Shown piece by piece: positions 6,550 to 11,183 of a stretch of 11,183 bases of DNA. The position numbers and the translations under genes are program-made. The notes below the pieces were generated by a model. That model had not been told where the DNA came from. It worked only from the letters and a program-made list of their open reading frames with translations, and searched no databases. Positions within the stretch are counted from its first letter, which is position 1. Each line of letters starts with the position of its first letter. The stretch spans positions 1 through 11,183 of the forward strand of contig CAZNAM010000022.1 of NCBI GenBank assembly GCA_964571335.1. Reading direction: 5' to 3'. Source of the stretch: JAFCDQ01 sp964571335 (GTDB taxonomy: Archaea > Nanobdellota > Nanobdellia > Woesearchaeales > ARS49).

Positions 6550-8862
6550 ATGGTTAATGAATTAAAATTAAATGTGGTTGAATCCATTCAAGATGATGTG
6601 AATAAAGGTATTGTTAGAGTTGATACTAGTTTCATGCGTGAATTAAATGTTCGTCCAGGAGATATTGTTGAGATTGAAGGTCAGAGAAAATCTGTTGCTA
6701 TGGTGGACAGGGCTTATCCTGGTGATATTGGTCGTAATATTATTCGTATGGATGGTTTAGTTAGGAGAAATTGTAAGGCTTCTATTGGCGAGCTTGTTAA
6801 AGTTACAAAAGCAATTGTTGTTCCTGCTAAAAAAATTATTATTGCTCCTGCTAAAGAAGGTATTGTTGTTCGTGCAACTCCTCATGTTTTTAGGCAGGGA
6901 CTTCTTGGAAGAGCTGTTGTTAAAGGTGATATTGTTTCTTTAGGTGGTACTAGAAGAAGAAAGACTGCTATGAGTGGAAGTCCTTTAGTTGATGAAGTTT
7001 TTCATATGCTTGATACTATGATTCCTTATGGTTTTGGTGACTTAAAATTTATTGTCGCTGATGTTCTTCCAAAGAGTGCTGTCATTATTACTGATCAAAC
7101 AGAAGTTGTGCTAAATCCAGAACCTATGGAAGTCAAGGAAGAGGCTGTTCCTGATGTTACTTATGAAGATATTGGTGGATTAGATGATGATGTTAAAAAA
7201 ATCAGGGAAATGATTGAACTTCCTCTTAAACATCCTGAGGTTTTTGAAAGGTTAGGTATTGAACCTCCTAAAGGTGTTCTTTTGCATGGTCCTCCTGGAA
7301 CTGGTAAAACTTTGTTGGCAAAAGCTGTTGCTAACGAGACTAACACTCATTTTATTTTGATTAATGGTCCTGAGATTATGAGCAGGTATTATGGTCAGTC
7401 AGAACAAAACTTAAGAAAAAAGTTTGAAGAAGCTGAAAAAAATGCTCCTGCTATTATTTTTATTGATGAGATTGATGCTATTGCTACTAAAAGAGAAGAG
7501 ACTAAGGGAGAGGTTGAGAGAAGAGTTGTTGCTCAATTGCTTGCTTTGATGGATGGTTTGAAAACAAGAGGAAAGATTGTTGTTATTGCTGCAACTAATG
7601 TTCCTAATATTCTTGATCCTGCTTTAAGACGTCCTGGAAGATTTGATAGAGAGCTTGAAATTGGCGTTCCTAATAAAGAAGGCAGATTGAATATTTTAAA
7701 AATTCACACTCGAGGCATGCCTTTGAAAGGAGTGGGTCTTAAAGAGATTGCTAGTTTAACTCATGGTTTTGTTGGTGCTGATCTTGCAGCTCTTGCAAAA
7801 GAAGCTGCTTTAATTGTTCTTAGAAAAGTTCTTCCAGATATTAATTATGATGAAGATGAACCTCTAACTCCTGAAATTCTTGAAAAATTAGTTGTTAGTA
7901 AAAAAGATTTCAGAGATGCATTAAAAATAGTTAGGCCAAGTGCTTTAAGAGAAGTTCTTGTTGAAATTCCTAATGTTAAATGGGAATCTGTTGGTGGTTT
8001 AGAAAATGTTAAGCAGGAGCTTAAAGAGGCTGTTGAGTGGCCTTTGAAAAAACCTGAATGTTTCAAGCGTCTTGGTGTAAAACCTCCTAGAGGTATTTTG
8101 TTATATGGTGCTCCTGGAACTGGTAAAACTTTGTTAGCTAAAGCTGTTGCTAATGAGAGTGAAGCTAATTTCATAAGTGTTAAAGGTCCTGAATTATTAA
8201 GTAAATGGGTTGGTGAATCTGAGAAAGCTGTTAGAGAGATTTTTAAGAAAGCTCGTCAGACTGCTCCTACTATTATTTTCTTTGATGAGATTGATAGTCT
8301 TGCTCCTCGTAGAGGTATGGGTAGTGATTCTCATGTTACAGAGAGGGTTGTTAATCAGCTTTTGACTGAGATTGATGGTCTGGAAGAATTAAATGATATT
8401 GTTGTTATTGGTGCAACTAACAGGCCTGATATTATGGATCCTAGTTTGTTAAGACCTGGAAGATTTGATAGATTGATTTTAACGCCGATTCCTGATGTTG
8501 AAGCAAGAAAATCTGTTTTCAAAGTGCATACAGAAGGAATGCCTCTTGTAGATGAGAAAGCAGTAAAAGATAATCCGAAGCTAAAAAAAGAGGATATTGT
8601 TAATTTAAATAAAATTGCTGATAAGACAGAAGGTTATGTTGGGGCAGATATTGAAGCTATTTGCAGAGAAGCCGCAATTTCTGCTTTAAGAGAAGATATG
8701 AAATCTAAAGAAGTTTCTATGAAACATTTTGAGAAAGCTTTGGATATTGTTTTTCCTTCTGTTACAAAAGATGTTGAGAAATCTTATGAAGAATTGAGAC
8801 AGAATTTTTCTAAAGCAAGAGCAAAACAAATGAAAGAAGATATGCCTTCTTATTTTGGTTGA
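6550..8862 (+). CDS. cdc48: Cdc48/VAT-type double AAA+ ATPase (protein unfoldase)
   Basis: Hexameric ATP-driven unfoldase, archaeal counterpart of p97/VAT, that extracts and unfolds proteins and can feed the proteasome. The 770 residues have the standard order: Cdc48 N-domain (double-psi barrel about 5-90, second half to about 175), D1 (about 205-440) and D2 (about 478-740). D1 has Walker A GPPGTGKT (247-254), pore loop YYG (280-282), Walker B with D306/E307, and RRPGRFDR (360-367). D2 has Walker A GAPGTGKT (520-527), pore loop KWVG (552-555), Walker B with D579/E580, and LRPGRFDR (634-641). The D2 P-loop has Ala where D1 has Pro. Both ATPase sites look intact. The C-terminus is SYFG, so the last three residues YFG resemble the proteasome-binding HbYX motif with Phe for Tyr. 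Two small genes follow tightly, suggesting an operon. Codons are strongly T-ending. Confidence 0.97.
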   Translation: MVNELKLNVVESIQDDVNKGIVRVDTSFMRELNVRPGDIVEIEGQRKSVAMVDRAYPGDIGRNIIRMDGLVRRNCKASIGELVKVTKAIVVPAKKIIIAPAKEGIVVRATPHVFRQGLLGRAVVKGDIVSLGGTRRRKTAMSGSPLVDEVFHMLDTMIPYGFGDLKFIVADVLPKSAVIITDQTEVVLNPEPMEVKEEAVPDVTYEDIGGLDDDVKKIREMIELPLKHPEVFERLGIEPPKGVLLHGPPGTGKTLLAKAVANETNTHFILINGPEIMSRYYGQSEQNLRKKFEEAEKNAPAIIFIDEIDAIATKREETKGEVERRVVAQLLALMDGLKTRGKIVVIAATNVPNILDPALRRPGRFDRELEIGVPNKEGRLNILKIHTRGMPLKGVGLKEIASLTHGFVGADLAALAKEAALIVLRKVLPDINYDEDEPLTPEILEKLVVSKKDFRDALKIVRPSALREVLVEIPNVKWESVGGLENVKQELKEAVEWPLKKPECFKRLGVKPPRGILLYGAPGTGKTLLAKAVANESEANFISVKGPELLSKWVGESEKAVREIFKKARQTAPTIIFFDEIDSLAPRRGMGSDSHVTERVVNQLLTEIDGLEELNDIVVIGATNRPDIMDPSLLRPGRFDRLILTPIPDVEARKSVFKVHTEGMPLVDEKAVKDNPKLKKEDIVNLNKIADKTEGYVGADIEAICREAAISALREDMKSKEVSMKHFEKALDIVFPSVTKDVEKSYEELRQNFSKARAKQMKEDMPSYFG

Positions 8863-8868
8863 TTTAAA

Positions 8869-9120
8869 ATGTCTGAAGATAATCAAAAAATTAAAAATAT
8901 TGATGATGCAATTAAAGAGATTGAGGAATCTGAACATTCTTGCTTTGTTTTAAGATTTGGTGATTTTAAGTTAGTTCAGGCAGGTGAATCAGAGGAAGAA
9001 TTGATTAACACAAATTTAGAAGCAGGGCATTCATATATTTCAGTTTGTAAAGATAATTATTTGGATGTTCTAAATAATTTCAAAGATATTTATAGATTGT
9101 CGCAGAGTTTTGGTCAATAA
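8869..9120 (+). CDS. Hypothetical 83-residue acidic protein between cdc48 and mdh
   Basis: I do not recognise this family. The protein is small and soluble, with an acidic N-terminal helix (about 8-22, IDDAIKEIEES), a likely beta pair (CFVLRFGDFKLVQAG, 25-39), and a C-terminal helix (about 64-80). It has two cysteines (25 and 60) and no zinc motif, signal peptide or membrane segment. It is probably a real gene: it starts 6 nt after the cdc48 stop, its stop lies 1 nt before the mdh ATG, and codon use matches the neighbours. The 6-nt gap leaves no room for a promoter, so translation likely depends on the cdc48 transcript. A weak GGTTGAT precedes its ATG inside the cdc48 3' end. The link to Cdc48 is only positional. 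Confidence 0.7.
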   Translation: MSEDNQKIKNIDDAIKEIEESEHSCFVLRFGDFKLVQAGESEEELINTNLEAGHSYISVCKDNYLDVLNNFKDIYRLSQSFGQ

Positions 9121-9121
9121 A

Positions 9122-10039
9122 ATGTCTAAAGTTTCTATTATTGGAGCAGGTGCTGTTGGAAGTTTAGTTGCTTTTAACTTAACTTCTAAAAATTTATCAG
9201 ATGTTATTTTAGTTGATATTATAAAAGGAAAAGCACAAGGTAAAGCTTTGGATATATCTCAAAGTTTGCCTATTTTTAATTCTAATTCAAAAATTATTGG
9301 TACAAGTGAGTATTCTGAAACAAAGAATTCTGATATTGTTATAATAACAGCAGGATTTCCTAGAAAATCAAGTATGACTCGTGATGATCTTTGTGAAGTA
9401 AATTCAAAGATTTTAACGTCCATTATTCCTAATATTATTAAAGAAAGTCCTGATTGCATTCTTCTTATTGTAACAAATCCTTTAACTGCTATGACTCAAC
9501 TTGCTTATAATTTAAGTGGTTTTTCTAAACAAAAAGTTTTGGGCATGGCAGGAGTTTTGGATTCTTCAAGATTCAAATTTTTTCTTTCCGAAAAAATAGA
9601 AATCAAGAATTCAGAAATCAAAACTTTTGTTTTAGGGGATCATGGTGATTTAATGGTTCCTTTGATAAGCTCTTGTAAGATTGATGATAAAAACTTAGAT
9701 GATTTTTTATCTAAAAATGATATTGATTTTGTAATCTCCAAGGTTAGAAATGCTGGTGGTGAAATTATTTCTTTGCTTAAAAATGAAAGCACTTCTTTTG
9801 CACCTGCTGCTTGTATTTTTGAAATGGTTGAGTCTATTTTAAAAAATAAATCTAAAATTTTGCCTTGTACTGTTTTGCTTGAAGGTGAGTATGGGATCGA
9901 TAATTTGTTTGTCGGAGTTCCTGTTAAATTAGGCAAGAATGGTGTTGAAGAAATTGTTATTTTTGATTTATCTAATGAAGAAAAAATTCAATTAAACAAT
10001 TCTGTTAATCATATCAAAAAGTTAATTAAAAAAATATGA
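9122..10039 (+). CDS. mdh: NAD-dependent malate dehydrogenase (LDH-like MDH family)
   Basis: Interconverts malate and oxaloacetate with NAD(H). The 305 residues show the Rossmann GAGAVG (8-13) and an acidic D32 at the end of the second strand, which favours NAD over NADP. In the substrate loop, PRKSSMTRDDL (80-90) has Arg at 81 where lactate dehydrogenases have Gln, plus R87. Further on are N119 (VTNP), D147 and R150 (LDSSR), and catalytic H174 (GDHGD). The Arg at 81 is the main reason to call malate rather than lactate dehydrogenase. An in-frame TTG at 9110 would add four residues (LVNK), but the ATG at 9122 is right for the conserved IIGAG start and avoids overlap with the upstream gene. 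It ends the cdc48 transcript unit. Substrate specificity should be treated as likely, not proven. Confidence 0.9.
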   Translation: MSKVSIIGAGAVGSLVAFNLTSKNLSDVILVDIIKGKAQGKALDISQSLPIFNSNSKIIGTSEYSETKNSDIVIITAGFPRKSSMTRDDLCEVNSKILTSIIPNIIKESPDCILLIVTNPLTAMTQLAYNLSGFSKQKVLGMAGVLDSSRFKFFLSEKIEIKNSEIKTFVLGDHGDLMVPLISSCKIDDKNLDDFLSKNDIDFVISKVRNAGGEIISLLKNESTSFAPAACIFEMVESILKNKSKILPCTVLLEGEYGIDNLFVGVPVKLGKNGVEEIVIFDLSNEEKIQLNNSVNHIKKLIKKI

Positions 10040-10045
10040 TTTTTA

Positions 10046-10084
10046 AATAAACAACAGATTAAAGGAGAGCTGTCTTATTATTTT
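10046..10084 (+). terminator. Possible weak terminator hairpin after mdh
   Basis: AATAA (10046-10050) and ACAG (10054-10057) can pair with CTGT (10070-10073) and TTATT (10075-10079) across small bulges. The loop is 12 nt and the stem is followed by ATTTT. The stem is short and AT-rich. It is placed just after the mdh stop, where the operon should end. T-rich tracts are the usual termination signal in archaea, so the hairpin itself may be incidental. Confidence 0.3.
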
Positions 10085-10102
10085 ACTTAATTAACCAAAG
10101 CC

Positions 10103-10112
10103 TTTTTATATG
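10103..10112 (+). promoter_or_regulatory. TATA box for gatD
   Basis: TTTTTATATG lies about 21-30 nt before the ATG at 10133, the leaderless spacing seen across this window. It is preceded by AAAGCC, which could act as a TFB recognition element, though that match is loose. Confidence 0.5.
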
Positions 10113-10132
10113 TCTTTATTTTATTTCTTTCC

Positions 10133-11183
10133 ATGCAAATGCCAAAAGCAGGTGATAATGTTAAGGTCCATTCTAAGAAGGGCTTATTTGAAGGTTTGTT
10201 GATGCCTCGCCCAGAACTTCTTAGTCAGGATATTGTTGTTGTTAAATTAAAAGCAGGTTATAATATTGGCATATCTAAAAAAAATATTAAAAAAATAGAT
10301 ATCATCTCAAAAAAGAAAAAGACGGAAATTAAAAAACCAGTTAAAAAAATAAAACAAAATTCCAATTTACCAAATATCACAATTCTCAGCACAGGAGGAA
10401 CCATTAGTAGCAGGATTGATTACACAACAGGAGCTGTTTATGCTGATTATTCTGCTCAAGATTTTGTTTCTATGTGTCCTGAGCTTTTAAATTTTGCTAA
10501 TATCAAAGCAAAAAAGATTGCTTCTATTATGAGTGAGGATATTGTTCCTGATGATTGGATTATGATGGCTAAAGCAGTAAAAAAAGAATTAGAATCTTGT
10601 GATGCTGTTGTTTTGACTCATGGAACTGATACTATGCACTTTACCAGTTCTGCTTTGTCTTTTTTGTTAGAAGATTTAAAAAAGCCTGTTATTATTACTG
10701 GTTCTCAGAGGAGTATTGATAGAGGTTCTAGTGATGCTTTTATGAATCTTATCTGCTCAGTCATTTCTGCTTCAAAATTAAGTATTGGAAAAGTTTTTAC
10801 TTGTATGCATGGGACCATTAATGATGATTTTTGTTATTTACTTAATGGAACTTCTGTAAGAAAAATGCACACTTCTAGAAGAGATGCTTTTCGTCCTGTT
10901 AATTCTGCTTTTTTTGCTAAGGTTTTCCCAGAAGGAAAAGTTGAGTATAATAATAAAATAATTCAAACAAATAAAAATAAATCTAAAGAAAACAAAATTA
11001 TTAAATTAAATCAGAATGTTAATTTGGTTTATGTTTATCCTGGTATGGCTCCAAAATTTGCTTCTGCTAAGACAGAGGGTGTTGTTATTGCTTCAACTGC
11101 TTTAGGTCATGTACCTACTCAAAAAAATTCTTTGATTCCTGAAATTAAAAAATTGACTAAAAAAAAGATTCCTGTGATCATAA
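10133..11183 (+). CDS. gatD: Glutamyl-tRNA(Gln) amidotransferase subunit D, N-terminal 350 residues (partial, right edge)
   Basis: Asparaginase-like subunit of the archaeal GatDE enzyme, which releases ammonia so that Glu-tRNA-Gln becomes Gln-tRNA-Gln. GatDE implies that glutamine is charged by the indirect route here. The frame opens at ATG 10133 and has no stop by the window end. A small N-terminal barrel domain (about 1-57, GDNVKV...YNIGI) and a Lys-rich linker (59-75) precede the amidase domain, as in GatD and unlike plain asparaginases. Catalytic residues by analogy to type II asparaginases are T87 (STGGTIS), T165 and D166 (HGTDTM), and K244 in VRKMHTSRR. GSQR (190-193) and GMAP-type sequence late in the frame also fit. 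The family is about 420-440 residues, so 70-90 are missing. GatE is expected elsewhere but is not in the window. Confidence 0.93.
   Translation, partial: MQMPKAGDNVKVHSKKGLFEGLLMPRPELLSQDIVVVKLKAGYNIGISKKNIKKIDIISKKKKTEIKKPVKKIKQNSNLPNITILSTGGTISSRIDYTTGAVYADYSAQDFVSMCPELLNFANIKAKKIASIMSEDIVPDDWIMMAKAVKKELESCDAVVLTHGTDTMHFTSSALSFLLEDLKKPVIITGSQRSIDRGSSDAFMNLICSVISASKLSIGKVFTCMHGTINDDFCYLLNGTSVRKMHTSRRDAFRPVNSAFFAKVFPEGKVEYNNKIIQTNKNKSKENKIIKLNQNVNLVYVYPGMAPKFASAKTEGVVIASTALGHVPTQKNSLIPEIKKLTKKKIPVII

Noticed and set aside
7161..8174. Minus-strand open frames inside cdc48 (around both P-loop regions).
   Set aside because: They mirror the conserved AAA+ cassettes on the plus strand and show no motifs of their own.
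9110..9121. Alternative TTG start for mdh giving four extra residues.
   Set aside because: It overlaps the upstream gene's stop, and the ATG at 9122 places the Rossmann GAGAVG motif at the usual distance from the N-terminus.
10060..10070. Strong Shine-Dalgarno-like AAAGGAGAG after mdh.
   Set aside because: No start codon with an open frame follows within a useful distance; it lies in the loop of the possible terminator hairpin.

Overview
The window is chromosomal DNA of a very AT-rich archaeon. The evidence is the gene set: archaeal/eukaryotic-type clamp-loader large subunit, alpha2 GlyRS with a zinc ribbon, Cdc48/VAT double AAA+ ATPase, and GatD, the archaea-specific amidotransferase subunit. 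Most genes also have a TATA-like box about 24-31 nt before the start codon and no Shine-Dalgarno sequence, which is the archaeal leaderless layout. The short RFC-L and GlyRS and the low GC suggest a small-genome lineage such as DPANN (Woesearchaeota/Pacearchaeota-like), but this placement is inference and not proven by the sequence. I see no mobile element, CRISPR array, rRNA or tRNA.

Layout from left to right. (1) 1-989, minus strand: N-terminal part of valyl-tRNA synthetase, running off the left edge. (2) 990-1199: a divergent intergenic region with TATA boxes for both flanking genes and an imperfect inverted repeat between them. (3) 1200-3912, plus strand: replication factor C large subunit, then glycyl-tRNA synthetase, each with its own TATA box. 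(4) 3928-5903, minus strand: two tandem paralogous genes of a family I do not recognise (shared PCxCxVxFKGG motif), then a TatD-family metal-dependent DNase. (5) 6083-10039, plus strand: a small protein with a possible SecB-like fold, Cdc48, an 83-residue unknown protein, and an NAD-type malate dehydrogenase. The last three are packed with gaps of 6 nt and 1 nt and probably form one transcript. (6) 10133-11183, plus strand: GatD, cut by the right edge.

Functionally the window is mostly core information processing: aminoacylation (ValRS, GlyRS, and GatD for Gln-tRNA made by transamidation), sliding-clamp loading (RFC-L) and protein unfolding (Cdc48, perhaps with a SecB-like holdase upstream). 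One central-metabolism enzyme is attached to the Cdc48 operon. The least explained parts are the paralogous pair at 3928-5055, the SecB-like protein, the 83-residue protein, and the inverted repeat between valS and rfcL. I found no clear undescribed multi-gene system; the paralogous pair is the best candidate for new biology.
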